NCBI GenBank assembly: GCA_007844125.1
Contig: CM017559.1
Coordinates: 34,129,363-34,193,362, forward strand
Source: Sinonovacula constricta
Lineage: Eukaryota > Mollusca > Bivalvia > Cardiida > Solecurtidae
Reading direction: 5' to 3'
Length of the DNA stretch: 64,000 nt
This document shows, one piece after another, positions 1-11,666 of this stretch (position 1 is its first letter; each line of letters begins with the position of its first letter). Both the position numbers and the translations under genes were made by a program. The notes under the pieces are model-generated. The model saw only the letters and a program-made list of their open reading frames with translations. It was not told the origin of the DNA and did no database searches.

Positions 1-457
1 TGAGGTTGTGTTCAAAGTTTGCTTCACGCAAAACGTAATTATCAATGAGCCCAGCACTAACATTTGTAAGCAAGTTAAAACTTAGATCCAAATATTCAAG
101 TTTTTGCAAACTTTTGAATGTGTCTCGGTGAAGGTTTTCGATTTCATTGTGAGACAAGTCCAAATGTTTCAGTTCGTAGAAATAACTCAACGCGTCAGTA
201 GAAACTGATGAAATTGCATTTTCGGAAATTTGAATCCTTAACGTTTTGCCAAAGAAGTCGGTACAGTTGAACAATGAAGTGAACGTAGATATATTCAGAT
301 CACGTATTTCAGTTTCTGGCGTTATGACGAGACTTCCAAAAGTATTTTCAAATGGACACGGTTGGGTAGCAGCATGGCCGTGACTAAACAGGTTTACACT
401 GATGACGTAGATGCTGATGATGGTATACCACTGTGACGTCATCGTAAGCGTAACCAT
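1..457 (-). CDS. N-terminal exon of a leucine-rich-repeat secreted/membrane protein (partial)
   Basis: Seen: reading the minus strand from the ATG at 457 there is an uninterrupted frame of 152 codons to the window edge. Residues about 7-30 are hydrophobic (the stretch includes YTIISIYVISVNLF) and end in small residues, a plausible signal peptide. Next comes a Cys-containing cap (PCPFENTF, later FNCTDFF), then LRRs: LKHLDLSHNEIENLHRDTF at about residues 94-112 and LEYLDLSFNLLTNVSAGL at about 118-135. The LxxLxLSxN spacing is diagnostic of LRRs of the extracellular type. Known: such N-termini occur in Toll-like receptors and other LRR receptors of molluscs. Inference: this is the first coding exon of an LRR receptor; whether it has a transmembrane helix and TIR domain lies outside the window. 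The start is supported by the frame, the signal peptide and a purine-rich context (AGGAAATGG). No frame breaks are seen. Confidence 0.85.
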   Translation of the reverse strand, partial: MVTLTMTSQWYTIISIYVISVNLFSHGHAATQPCPFENTFGSLVITPETEIRDLNISTFTSLFNCTDFFGKTLRIQISENAISSVSTDALSYFYELKHLDLSHNEIENLHRDTFKSLQKLEYLDLSFNLLTNVSAGLIDNYVLREANFEHNL

Positions 458-464
458 TTCCTTT

Positions 465-480
465 CTCCTAAAAAGTGTTT
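465..480 (-). other. Candidate 3' splice acceptor just upstream of the LRR start codon
   Basis: On the minus strand a short pyrimidine run is followed by TTTTAG/GAG (AG at 468-469), ten bases before the LRR ATG. This would place a 5' UTR intron directly upstream, a common arrangement for receptor genes. It is a sequence match only; no transcript evidence is available. Confidence 0.4.
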
Positions 481-837
481 AAAAACATAAGACTGCTTAA
501 AACACTATAATTTAGTATAATCTAAATAAGATACAATTAATATCATTATATGTTTAAGCATGGAATGTTTCCACGTTAACGACAGTAAAATCAGCTCATG
601 CAACCATGCATGGTTTATAATATTTCACAGCTTGTAAAACAGCCATTACAAAATTATTAAAGGCATTGAAAATAGTTTCCCTAAAACCCTCATCTAATAT
701 AACCCATGCTAGATCACAGTTAGGATGGTCATAAATCAATTAGTGGGCTACTGTATATTAGGCTATCACAGTAGGGAATGTAATAATATATCGCAGTTGA
801 TGCACATAATCTGACTTAATGTCATTGGTAACGACTT
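481..837. other. No recognisable feature
   Basis: AT-rich sequence upstream of the LRR exon. I see no coding exon, repeat or convincing core promoter. It is probably 5' intron. Confidence 0.4.
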
Positions 838-841
838 TTAA

Positions 842-1282
842 AGGTACTCTCCGACAGTTTGGATCAGATTTTATTTCTCTCCAAAAAGGTGTTGCCTGAA
901 TAGATTTAACAAAATGCTGATTATTAATATAAAAAATCTATGTGAAAAATGAAGCAGAAACCACATCACTCGTAATTACAAATAGGTATTTCCTATATAA
1001 GCCATGCTGCACTGTAAGCTATTGTTAAAATAAGAAAACCACGTGACCAGTAACATTATATAATAATTCGTGTAATTCGCTCTGACGTCGATGTCTCTTT
1101 TTTAGCTTATTAATAGTTTTAAAAAGATTGGGCAATGTAGAGTTCACAGTTTCTACTGTCTTACAATTAAGAACATGCTCAAAATCATATTTGACTAAGG
1201 TTTGACCATTTTTTCCAGAAATTATGCCTCAATTCCCGTGATCCAGGTTTACGTGCATTTGACAAAGTCTCAGATACCACCT
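842..1282 (+). mobile_element. Family G TIR element, copy G1 (complete)
   Basis: Bounded by TTAA on both sides (838-841 and 1283-1286). The ends are inverted: AGGTACTCTCCGACAG on the left and, read in reverse complement, AGGTGGTATCTGAGAC on the right. The body shares blocks with the other G copies: TATTTCCTATATAAGCC, AGAAAACCACGTG and CGCTCTGACGTCG. There is no coding capacity. TTAA target duplications with such ends fit Kolobok- or piggyBac-type non-autonomous elements; the superfamily is an inference. Confidence 0.75.
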
Positions 1283-1574
1283 TTAACTGAAGGCTCTAAA
1301 CCTTCTCCGAGACCTCTGCAACCTGAGGGTGTGTCCAGCCGGGTAGACATACCTCACCCCCCCTCCCCTACTACCACCCTAAACAGATCTACAGATCTAC
1401 TCCTCTTGATGTGTAGCCAGATAAGACTGTGTTGTTAACATAAATGCATACTTTAAATTGTATACCGGTATTTATTTCTTTTCATGGTAAACACAAATCT
1501 TAATACTTAAAACAACCACAAATCCAAAGTGATTTGGATAAGTATTGTTTAAAAAATACTAAGAAAATGCGTCT

Positions 1575-2010
1575 TTTATTACTAGGAATATGACAATGGG
1601 TATTGCAACGTATATTAAATTTGAAAAGCACAGGATAAATGTGTTCTCATGCTAGATACGTACAAGTTACAACAATACTGACACGTAACCTTATAAAATA
1701 ATATCTATTATGAACGGGAGACACCCACCGCCCCCACCCCCCCCCCCCCACCCCCAAGTTATTGCTCTCGCCCTCGCACTTCCTGAGGGGTTTCCTCAAA
1801 GCAAACAGTGAAAAGAAGACATAATTATTTGAAACAGAACAGTTACTAACCAAATGATGACGTTTTCTTAGAGCTAAGATATGACGTCGTTAAGTAAAAC
1901 AGCAGAGACACAATTAAAATACTGTCTACATTTAATATGTGCAAGGGAATAAATATTTCTTTGAGTAGAAGATCTGCACAAAATTCTTGATTGTTAAAGA
2001 AATTAAAAAA
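1575..2010 (+). repeat. Dispersed repeat family D, copy D1 (core deleted)
   Basis: Matches the D family at both ends: a GGTATTGCAACGTATAT start, CTCGCACTTCCTGAGGGG, AAGATATGACGTCG, and AGATCTGCACAAAATTCTTG near the end. The hairpin core (see D6) is missing and a C-run occupies 1730-1756. Confidence 0.65.
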
Positions 2011-2530
2011 AACACACAACTAAACTGAAATAAGTATAACAATGCTTTAAGCATAAATGATCTTACTAAACATTATAACGTACATACCTCATTAAAGCCC
2101 GCATATAAAACGAAACACATCTTCCATCGATGAATATAATCTCTATAAAGGAAGTTAAACTTAAATATCCATTCAGATCGCGTTTTTCATTGGCTGAACA
2201 CCGACCCTACCAAATTAAACCTCTGTGACGTGTTATTTGCCATTAATTGTTGAGCGTTTGTAAAATGTTCGTGACCTTCTGATCGTAAGTCTCAATAACA
2301 GACTAATAATCTATTCATCTTTATCGACCAACCACAACCTTTTGCTTATGTCGCTGCATGGAAACTTCCTGGTGTCAATTTCAGGTAGATAAGCACATAT
2401 TGTCAGAGTAGAATCGTCGATATATATATATATGTTTAAACTAGATTTTACCTCTTTCACCTGTCCAAGTTCTTTAATCGATCAATCCACATCACAGTAC
2501 TCCCAAATGGGTCTAAATATAAAATGGCTT
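2011..2530. other. No recognisable feature
   Basis: AT-rich spacer with a short (TA)n tract near 2421-2432. No coding or repeat signal was recognised. Confidence 0.35.
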
Positions 2531-2531
2531 A

Positions 2532-2736
2532 CAGGGATGTATCCAGGGGTAGGGGGTGGGAGATGAATGCATCTCCCCACCAACCAGGTAAAAAAAAACC
2601 ACAATACAGTAAATTTTGTCTGTTGACTTCTTAGGTCGAAGTAATAGTCCCTTACTCTGTCTCTAGTATTTACTATGATAAAGTTGAATGGATCTTGATT
2701 CTTACACACCCCCACCAAAATTGTCTGGATCCGCTG
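2532..2736 (-). mobile_element. hAT-like MITE family F, copy F1
   Basis: The left end is CAGGGATGTATCCAG and the right end CTGGATCCGCTG, which are imperfect inverted repeats. The interior shares ACCAACCAGGTAAAA, AAATTTTGTCTGTTGACT and GTTGAATGGATCTTGATTC with copy F4. The sequence GGCTTA on both sides suggests a duplicated target of up to 8 bp, as in hAT elements. Non-coding. Confidence 0.65.
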
Positions 2737-2752
2737 GCTTATTAGTTGAATG

Positions 2753-3039
2753 GGATGGGATGGGGTGGGATTTGTCGGCATTTTTGCCGAAACGGTGCAG
2801 CGACATTGCTATCATTATATAGCACAGGGGCACGTATGAGGTGCCCAGGGACTAACCCGACCGTTCCATTATACTGACTCCGACGAGTACAGGCGTAATG
2901 CTGCCACCTTAGCCCCGAGCGTTAGGACGGAAGTCCCTTCTACCATCTTTAAAGTCTTTGGTTTGACCCGGCCGGGGTTTGAACCCGCGACCTCTCGATC
3001 TGCAAGCTGACGCTCTACCACTTGAGCTATGGCGGCCGG
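2753..3039 (-). mobile_element. SINE-B copy B1 (full length)
   Basis: tRNA-derived SINE. Its tRNA-like head is at the right: on the minus strand it reads GCCATAGCTCAAGTGGTAGAGC (box A) and later GGTTCAAACCC (box B). The body ends in AAATCCCACCCCATCCCATC. It is flanked by an 11-bp target duplication with one mismatch, TTAGTTGAATG at 2742-2752 and TTAGTGGAATG at 3040-3050. The long open frames across it are not genes. Confidence 0.85.
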
Positions 3040-3270
3040 TTAGTGGAATGAATAAATCTACTTTGAGTAAAAGGTTGAACTTACAACATAACCAATATCC
3101 AATGGAGTACAATATTATAAGACTGGGTTTATCTACGATGGGCTTATTTATACCATCTATCCCACAAATTGTTTTTGTTCTGAAAGCTTCTTCTATTTGT
3201 ATGGTGCTAGCATATATGATTAAATGTACTTTGTAGTTAAAAGACGGAACTTTTTTTTTTTTTTTTTTTT

Positions 3271-3564
3271 GTTTATTGGGTTCATCATCCCAGCAACTGT
3301 ATCTGCAGACGGTGTCTACTTAAAGCAGATATAGTGCTGCCTTAATTGTGTATAGCATGCCGTGAACACCTGGCATGATACCACATTCAGTCACAGTATC
3401 ATGACACCAGGCCAACCAGTCGTAGAACTACCCTTATATTTGCTTGAGCGTTAGCAAGAAAAGCTATACCATTTGAACGACTTTGGTATGTCGCGGCCCG
3501 TGATCGAAGAAAGGGCCTTCCGTGCCTTGAGCCGACGCTCTACCGATTGCGCTACCAGGTCCGG
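3271..3564 (-). mobile_element. SINE-A copy A1
   Basis: Full-length SINE-A. On the minus strand the tRNA-like head GGTAGCGCAATCGGTAGAGC (box A) comes first, box B is damaged by a small insertion, and the tail is CCCAATAAAC followed by poly-A (poly-T run 3251-3270 on the plus strand). Confidence 0.85.
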
Positions 3565-4414
3565 TATTTTCGTTTATGATATCCGACTATCATCGTAAGA
3601 CCCGGATGTGTTCCTACTGTTAACTTATACGCACATACATGTACACGTATGTACAAACTCATGTGTTTATATTTCACATACATGTTGTTTGCAGAGTTAC
3701 TAAAACATTGCATTAAAGTCAATAAAGCTGTCTATCATCCTCATTTACGGTTGCCGCAAAAAATAACCTCACTACGGAACGGAAGGCATATACCTGCCTA
3801 TTTCAAAATATTTATGACACTTGTACCCACCCATTGTAACATTTGAATTTGAATAGACGCAGACGAATAGGGTGGAATATAAAAGGAAAAAAATCATAAT
3901 AAGGACTAGTCGTTTTATTTGCAAGGCACGCAGACGAATTCATCGTGCCTTTTGTAAATACCCATACAGGAAATACAAATAAAAGGCTTGCCGTTTAATT
4001 GGACGGCCGGTCAGACTAAAACTTCGTGATGATAATGACGATGACGACAAGGACGATGATAATGCTTGTAATGATGATCATAATCTATAGTTTACGGATG
4101 GTATGGTTATCTACAACGGAGTGGTTAATGTATTCACTGGGTAACGAAAAAAACCTAATAACCTTCTACTACTGTGTATTGTTATGATCTTGACATAGGA
4201 AAAAAGCAATAATGTCTGTTTAATCAATTTTACACACAAGTGCCTACAAATACTAATAAATTCAAAAGGAGAGCATTTTGTAAACATTTTCTACCTTTTT
4301 TAAGAGATGACGATATATATTGAAAGCGCTGCAATTACTGAAGTATTTACTGCTCAGGAAAAGTAGTCAGCAGTAAACAGATGAATAACAGGGCGCCGTT
4401 AGGAGCATGTCCTG
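3565..4414. other. No gene; short GAY microsatellite
   Basis: AT-rich spacer. The only structure is a degenerate GAT/GAC trinucleotide tract at about 4025-4078. Confidence 0.4.
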
Positions 4415-4655
4415 TAAATTAGAAGATGGCTATCCTCTACACACTCTAATTTACAACTGTCAATTCATCACATAAATATTTCTTTGAAGTAACTGTCTGC
4501 GGCTTTGTATTCTTCCTTGTGTCTGCTACATCTGTAATTACAAGATGCATTGCTTACATCGGCATACTTTGTTTCTTTTGTTAAGACCTAGCTAAACGGC
4601 TGCGAATTAATGCCTGCTACTTTTTATAATTGCAAGCTAAGATTTATTGTTGCAA
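4415..4655 (+). repeat. Low-copy repeat family I, copy I1
   Basis: Matches 46675-46935: shared blocks include TGCTACATCTGTAATTACAA, CATCGGCATACT, TTCTTTTGTTAA, CTGCGAATTA and ATAATTGCAAGCTA. Non-coding, and origin unknown. Confidence 0.55.
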
Positions 4656-4720
4656 GCTTGAACCCACGACCCCCCGATCAGCAAGCCGACGCTCTACCAC
4701 ATGAACTATTGTGGCCGGGG
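4656..4720 (-). mobile_element. SINE-B head fragment B2
   Basis: Only the tRNA-like head remains: box B as TGAACCCACGACC and box A as CTCTACCACATGAACTATTG on the plus strand. It abuts repeat I1, so one has truncated the other. Confidence 0.65.
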
Positions 4721-5454
4721 TTAGAAATAAAGGATTGATACGCTAACATAAATAGCAGATTTTGTTTCTGTATATTACACTCTTAATTAAAACTAAACTT
4801 CCCAATTAACTTCACTTCGATTGGTTTTTCACTGTAGTCCTTCATTCTAACACTTTAGACTATTAATTATATTACTAATTACATACTTATATATATTATT
4901 AGGCATACTAGAATAATAAATTTGGTTTTGCGCGATTCCTCGCATTAAAATGCACGGTGTTAAGATTAAATGCGTTTTATAAATGAAGGCCTACGACCTT
5001 GGTGGTTAAATTATTGAACATCTAACACATTAGATTATTGCGCCAAGTAGTAATTAATTCGCGACGTATCACGCAAATCAAAATCTATCTCATTTCTCAT
5101 GTACACAAAACACCTTAAAAAGACGAGAGCATATAAGAGACGGAGGAACTACAAAACTGCATACATGTATATGTATTTTACATATATAAACACTGCTTTG
5201 TGTCGGTGTGCCGTAACCCCCGCCCCACCTCCCAAAATAATACATGAACACTGCTCTGTTATAAAGTAAATTTGCCTGGTTTTGGTTTGCGTTAATCTTT
5301 TACACATTACTCCGACACAGTTATCAAAGACAGTGAACTCATTGAAAAGTACACTGGCTTCTAAGGGACCAATTTGATTTTTAATTGACTACAATTCATT
5401 CCAATTAGCTGACAATAAAACCATCCTTTTGCACATTCAATTAAGATCATAATG
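4721..5454. other. No recognisable feature
   Basis: AT-rich non-coding sequence; no repeat family recognised. Confidence 0.35.
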
Positions 5455-5620
5455 TACATGTATGTAAAACAGTCTTCTGAAGAACATTCATCAGAATGTC
5501 TTGATTACAAATAAATCTAAATTAGAATCAATAAAAGAGGAGTATCTCTTATGACATTTATCATCCTTAGCAAGGGCGTGATCTCCGACTCAGGGCCCAA
5601 GTCAATGCGATCAAGGTCAT
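5455..5620 (+). repeat. Low-copy repeat family L, copy L1
   Basis: The stretch ATCAATAAAAGAGGAGT through GTGATCTCCGACTC matches the block at 13225-13305 in order and spacing. Non-coding. Confidence 0.4.
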
Positions 5621-5784
5621 CCAATCAAAGTCAACCCAAGAAACCATAAGCCAACAATCATATTTAATAAATAACACATGATTGTCAGGTTGATAGTGGG
5701 CAATGTGAAATAAAGACCGCGGCGAAACCGAGAAATATTCTGTTAGGGTGATATTGAATAAGAAAATCTACCGGGAAACAGGGC

Positions 5785-6040
5785 GGTTGCAGAAAATTCT
5801 GGTAGTGGAGGGGCATGAATATAGATCCATTTAAGTTTATCGCAGTAAATATTATAGATATATGCATACACAGTAAGGGACATTACTTCGAAATAAGCAG
5901 TTCGACAAAATGTACTTTAAAAGCTTAGTATTTTAAGCTTACATGTATGTGTTTTCACAACTCTTTTGCCTGGTTGTTGTTGGGGGAAGGGGGTGGGGGT
6001 GGGTGGGTATGCACCCTCCATCAACCCCCACCCCCACCTG
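5785..6040 (+). mobile_element. hAT-like MITE family F, copy F2 (both ends damaged)
   Basis: Shares TCGCAGTAAATA, AGATATATGCATAC and the segment around AAGCTTACATGTATGTG with copies F3 and F5, followed by the typical G-rich then C-rich stretch. The right terminal repeat is lost where SINE-B copy B3 begins. Confidence 0.6.
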
Positions 6041-6041
6041 G

Positions 6042-6280
6042 GATGGGATGGGATTTGTCAGCATTTTTGCCAAAATTGTGCATTGACTTTTTTATCATTA
6101 TAGCACAGGGGCGCGTATGAGGTACCCAGGATCTGAATCCGGCCGGTCCATTATACTGACACCGACGAGTCAGGCGTAATGCTGTCCCTAAGTCCCGAGC
6201 GTTAGGAAGGAAGCCACTACTACCAATTTTTAAGTCATTGGTTTGACGCGACCTGGGTTTGAACCCGCGTCCTCCCGATT
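6042..6280 (-). mobile_element. SINE-B copy B3 (5'-truncated)
   Basis: Has the SINE-B tail (GGGATGGGATGGGATTTG at the left), the whole body and box B. It stops at CCTCCCGATT, so box A is missing. It replaces the right end of MITE F2. Confidence 0.8.
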
Positions 6281-6494
6281 TTACATAAAAACACGTATTT
6301 GTGGTATACAAATTTACTTCCACATTGTTAACACTATTTTTTTTACAAAATAAACCTGACCCTGGCCTAAATATAAGACTACATTGGGCTAAATTGAGTG
6401 TCAAGTTAATTTACACAAACTGAGGTCTCCATTAGACCCGATAAACCTTTCCACGATTTCTACTGGGCCCTATGAATATTGCATTATATATAAT

Positions 6495-6590
6495 TAGGAA
6501 GTATGCAAAAGTCCTGTGAGCATTGCCATATATATATACCATAATTTGAACAGCCACGAGACGAATATATTCACATGCAATTCAAACGTT
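6495..6590 (+). repeat. Family D 5' fragment
   Basis: Matches the first about 95 bp of D5 and D6 (GTCCTGTGAGCATTGCC and TTCACATGCAATTCAAA). Confidence 0.5.
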
Positions 6591-6609
6591 CAAACGAGTC
6601 ATTAAACAA

Positions 6610-6658
6610 TTAGAAGTCGCCCTACATTTGTAGTCAATCAGAAGCTATGAAAGTTCAG
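6610..6658 (+). repeat. Family J fragment
   Basis: A 48-bp block almost identical to 51824-51872 (TTAGAAGTCGCCCTACATTT, then CAATCAGAAGCTATGAAA). The second end of the element is not seen here. Confidence 0.5.
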
Positions 6659-9129
6659 CAGAAAATTTGGGCATTTATTCGCTGTTTATCTTTCAATTTC
6701 TATTTATCTAATTTATATTCATATTCATTAAATTCTTATCTATAATCATATGAATTTATATTGATTTAAACACGTTTAATTGCTACTTTTTAATTGACAG
6801 TTAAACATCCGTATTTTGATACTGCAAAATGCAAGGATCAATTGTTTCTACTTCTTTCTTGTTTAAACTACGTGATTAAAATATGTTGCATACTTCTTCC
6901 TTTTCAATTTGAATATTTAGTTTTAACTAATGATCTTGAACGTCCGTTCTTTTAAGAATACAAAGTGGGTTACATAACACTAGAATAAAATCTATACGAA
7001 TGCACTTAGACGAATACGAACTGCAATAACACGAATACGAAATTACATCTAGCCGGGAACCAATATTTCCGTAAAAGTCCGTAATTTCTGACGGTGTAAC
7101 CGTTAAAATATTCTCTTTAAAAAATTCCGGGAAACACTCTTTTCCATATTTTTGTAGGCCATAGTGTAGGGTTAGGGTTAGGCATTAATTTGTGTTTTAT
7201 CTGATTTAAAATGCGTTAATTAATGCGATATTTATCTTTGCCGCAAAAGCTTAACATGCTACATCGCATTGTCATATTTATTCGGCAATAAAAAAAACCT
7301 TAGCGGTGTGAGACCTAAGCTATGGCCACAGTGACTCTGTGACTTATGGAAAAGAGTCGCACCCAAAGATTCCACGAATTCCAGGGTAACAACAAGGGTA
7401 AGCGTTTGTTCAATATAGAGCAAAATTACACAGAGTATATATATTATGTCAGTTTAAAAAGTAGAAACGACTATTATCATTTCTAATCATGCGTTAAATA
7501 ATGATAAAGATTCGTGGATTTAGAAAATCCGACCAGTTTATCAACGATCAAAGCACGCCACTATTTCGGACGTTCAGGAGAACTTGGACAAATGTGCATG
7601 TTTGTATTTGTTTGTCATGTTCCGCTACAGCCAATCTTTTCTGGTAAATCCTGAAACTCCCAGTAATTCTGTACACTTCTAGGTTACTCTGTGTAGTTTA
7701 TCACTTGCCCATCATTAGGAAGTGAACTGCCACAGGCATTTGTTCAAATTCTATGTCCCCTCTTTATCTCTATAATAAACACAAGGTTTGCAACAAGCCA
7801 GTTTTCAAATATCACACTGTCCACATATTATTTTCCCGATAAAGTTACTAATTTAAAGACTTTTGCGAAACAATTTTACTGACGCCATATACTGATTTAA
7901 AACAATATTTCTTCAAATAAACCAAGGAGCCAAATTATCATATTGATTCTATCAATGGCAAATAACATCGACAATGTAAACATGTGACAATCACCATTTG
8001 CAAACCGGGGCTTTTATACTCAATATGGTGTTAACATTCCAGAAATGTTACAAGATTGTATGGGGACGATGTCGTAGTGGTAAGACTATTCCTTTTTAGA
8101 TCATTATAAGTTAGCAAACTTTGTATTATGATACACAGTTTTCTGGGTAAAATGGAGGAAGTTATGTGTACATAAGCACACTTAAAGGAAATGTTTTGCG
8201 ATAAATGGTGATATTTGATGTTTTGAATAAAAATATGTCTGTAGTGTTTTTGCTGGCATAATAATTTCTTTAAATGAATTTACAACTACATCAAATGAAG
8301 TTTGAAAATTGTGATAAGCAATAATTAACCACTCTCGTTTTAAGAGTATGTTTAATAGTTATCGTGTATATTTTTATTAATTTAAAACATCAACCACTAG
8401 GTTGATTTGGAAGGGCTATAAAATGTGCATGTTGTTATGTGTAGTAACAATCAACTACGCCAAAATATGTCTGTTTTACAAGAAACCAAAAAGCCTTTTC
8501 ACAGACTGCTGTTTATTTCTTAATGTTAAATATATAATCATAAGCTGCCTACACAAATAGAATGCAGTTACAATTCATAAAAATATGTAATCGCCGCGTA
8601 GCATTGTATCCTCACACCGTGTGCTCACGGAAAATACCGAAGCGATACATGAGTTATCTCCCGTCACTAAGATTTTGCGCTAGAATTTTAGATCTGGTAC
8701 CCAGCTAGGACACAACAAGCAAATATTAATGATTAGATTCTCTATTTTCAGTGTGAATCGAATGGGAATAAGAGTTGCACAAATACATTTGAAAGAAACA
8801 AGTTCGAGAAAAAACACTTTCAATTAAATAAGTAGAAATAGCACATGTTTGAATCAATAAGTATTTATTGGTATCTAATATTAAATTAAACGAATTAAGA
8901 TGAAGTACTGGCATTGGCTTTAGAATATTACAACTTACTATAAACATAGTAAGATATAATAAATCAATATTTAAGTAAAGAATTTTGATTTACTCACAGA
9001 CGAATCAAATTTGTAGGAATATGATTTATACTTAAGCAAATGAAAACAACTAGTAGTCAAATGACTAAATGCCCAAATTCTGCTCCATATTCAAATTCCT
9101 CAGCGATTTATTTCAATAGAGCTTGCCTA
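6659..9129. other. No gene recognised
   Basis: About 2.5 kb of AT-rich sequence with no supported exon or repeat. Two and a half TTAGGG-like units occur at 7167-7182, too few to count as an interstitial telomere. Confidence 0.4.
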
Positions 9130-9554
9130 AAAGTTACCGCTTGGAACGATCAATCAGTAAAAGGGACCGACTGGAGTGCTGAAACCGGTTTTACAGCGCT
9201 CTCGTTCTCCCTTTAGGAGTTTCTCAAATGAAATATATTTGCGATCGAACTGCGATCTATTTGATACAAAACTGCCCAAGCGATGACATATTCTTAGACA
9301 TAAGTTATGACGTCATTAAAAGAATGTAGTGACGTAATTAAAAATTACCGTCCACGTGGTATTTGGGAGAAAGATTAGAAGGTTAAACTGATATCTTTTA
9401 GATGAACTTCACAAGATTCCTGATTGTAAATGAAATTTAAAAAATAAATTACCAGAGAAAATGTGTAAATGGTTGTAACATCTTAATCATGTATTGGTGT
9501 AATTGAGGAACCAAAGTTTAATGTCAACAAAGGCCAATACAAGTAACATGCTTG
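9130..9554 (+). repeat. Dispersed repeat family D, copy D2
   Basis: Contains the core (degenerate hairpin near 9140-9185), TTACAGCGCTCTCG, TTATGACGTCATTAAAAG (TGACGTCA at 9308-9315), a second GTGACGTAATT, and the end block CTGATTGTAAATGAAATT. A poly-G run at 9554-9576 follows. Confidence 0.7.
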
Positions 9555-9639
9555 GGGGTTGGGGGGGGGGGGGGGTGGGCAGGTAACCTTATAGTAATCA
9601 TGAATCATGACAAAGTTCTATAAGCAACGGACGATAAAG

Positions 9640-10165
9640 TGTGAAAAGACACAGAACAAGACATTCACATAAAACCCAAAACCCAAATGTAAAAGTGAGA
9701 ACACATCCGTGACTAGCCATTTAACAAACACTTAACCCCTCGGAACGGTCAATCGGTATGAGGGTCAACTGGTTCTGTAACCGGTTTTACAGAGCTCTTA
9801 CCTCCTAATTCCTAAAGGGTTTCTCAAATACAAGCAGTAAAAGAGAAACCGATATATTTAAATAAAACAATGTCCAAGCGCTGACGTTTTCTTTGTCAAG
9901 TTATGACGAAAGTAGTGACGTCATTGAAACAAAACCGGTCACCTGTACTCTTGCTAACACATGTTTTGACAAAATGGAATAAATGACCAGAGAAAAAAGA
10001 ATGGAACTGAAGTACCAATGTCCGCCAAAAGAAAATATCAATCCTGACAGGATGAATTAAATGACAACATACGTTATTTTCTCAATGTTATTTTAATATT
10101 TCCAGTTAACGTCTGTCTCAAGTGTATTACAAACAGGACCACAAACGCTATTGATTTTTATGTAG
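9640..10165 (+). repeat. Dispersed repeat family D, copy D3
   Basis: In tandem with D2 in the same orientation. It shows AAAGTGAGAACACATCCGTG, CCTCGGAACGGTCAATCGG, TTTCTCAAATACAAGCAGT and GCGCTGACGTTTTC. TGACGTCA is at 9916-9923, here in the second CRE-like position, and the 3' block is GGATGAATTAAATG. Confidence 0.7.
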
Positions 10166-11352
10166 AAAGTAACCAAAACATGCATATGCATACAACTACA
10201 CTGAATGGATTAGCCTGTTTTCGTGAACAGACTTCACGGTCGATTCTGGAACTGTCCATTATAAAGTATTTAACAAATGACATACTAATAAAACATACCT
10301 TAACATATATTTTGTTTTGCTGTTTTCGAGCATTTGACAAACGTATAAATAGGAAATTTCCAAATCTCAATAGACGGTTAAACAGGTTAAATATGTTTAC
10401 CTTAGCCGGCATCCGTGGCGTCGTTTCTTCTTCAGGAAATACAGACAGCTTTAAATTGCAAAAAGAAGTGCAAAACGTATCTATTGTAAATATTCATGGC
10501 ATGATCAATGAATTTTGCGCATAGGGAAAAGCGAATCTATTTTGCGGGGCCTTAGACTACGGGGTCCCAATTCGGGAAACGTCGATCTCAGTAACAGACA
10601 TGCAAAACATGTCTAACATTAACTCTCGTTTAAGAGAAACCAAGACTCATTTCTTTCTCTATGTCATGTAGCATTTTTGTAAACATACAAAGCAAATGTT
10701 GTTTTTAAATTGGAGTTTGGAATAGTAATGTGTTCTTTACTGAAACGTTATTAAAGTACCAAGAGTTTAATAGCAACATGGGCATTATTCTGAACGAAGC
10801 GTTGTCTATACAAAGCACCATTTGGCAGTTTGTGCATTTTTCTTTTCATCGTATGATTGTGCATTATATATAGCCAGCTAGGTAAGGTTCGCGAACATCG
10901 TGAATTACCTAACATTTTAAAGTTTCTAAAAACTCAACTTCTTAAAAATGGTATTTTTCGTTTGAACAAGGTAAAAGTGAACCTTATCGATAATTAGCAT
11001 GCATCAAGCAACAAATGCATCAAGCAACGACAAGCAATGAATTTATATTTCTTTTCTTTGCCCTCAAAATAATTATCTTACATAAGGATAAGATTGTAGG
11101 CGTACAGCATGTGACGCAGCAACACATACGAGTGTATATTCAAGTAAGGTCACTGCAGCCTTAACACTTATCAGAATAACTGGCAGCATATGTTAGTTCT
11201 TTATTTTCTTAATAAATCTCCTTTTAAACAGTTAACATGTATCTGTTATAATTGTCAATTAAGACATTGTCTTTTTTTGTATTTTTTTAGTTTATTTAGC
11301 ACTTAGTGGCCAAATAAATACCAAAATACACACTTTTCAAATAGTTTTATAC
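10166..11352. other. No gene recognised
   Basis: Open frames exist on both strands across 10160-10520 but none has a recognisable domain or compositional support. No known repeat family is visible. Confidence 0.35.
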
Positions 11353-11666
11353 TGTTTGTTTATTGGGTTTATCGTCCCACCAACAGTATTTTAGTTATCT
11401 GGAGACGGTGTCCACTTCAAATAGATATAGTGCTGCCTTCACTGTGTATAGCATGCCGTGAACACCTGGCATGATACCACACCCAGTCACATTATCCTGA
11501 CACTGGGCCAACCAGTCGTTGAACTACCCTTATATTTGCTTGTACGTTAGCAAGGGAGCTATACCACTACCATTTTTAACGACTTTGGTATGTCGCGGCC
11601 CGGGATCGAACCCATGGCCTCCCGTGCCTTGAGCCGACGCTCTACCGATTGCGCTAACAGGTCTGG
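11353..11666 (-). mobile_element. SINE-A copy A2
   Basis: Full-length copy close to the family consensus, with box A (minus-strand GTTAGCGCAATCGGTAGAGC) and box B (GGTTCGATCCC) present and an AATAAACAAACA tail. Confidence 0.9.

Noticed and set aside
7167..7182. Telomere-like TTAGGG repeats
   Set aside because: Only about two and a half units; common by chance.
10158..10524. Overlapping open frames of 84 and 114 codons on opposite strands
   Set aside because: No domain, no start context or splice support; chance frames in AT-rich DNA.
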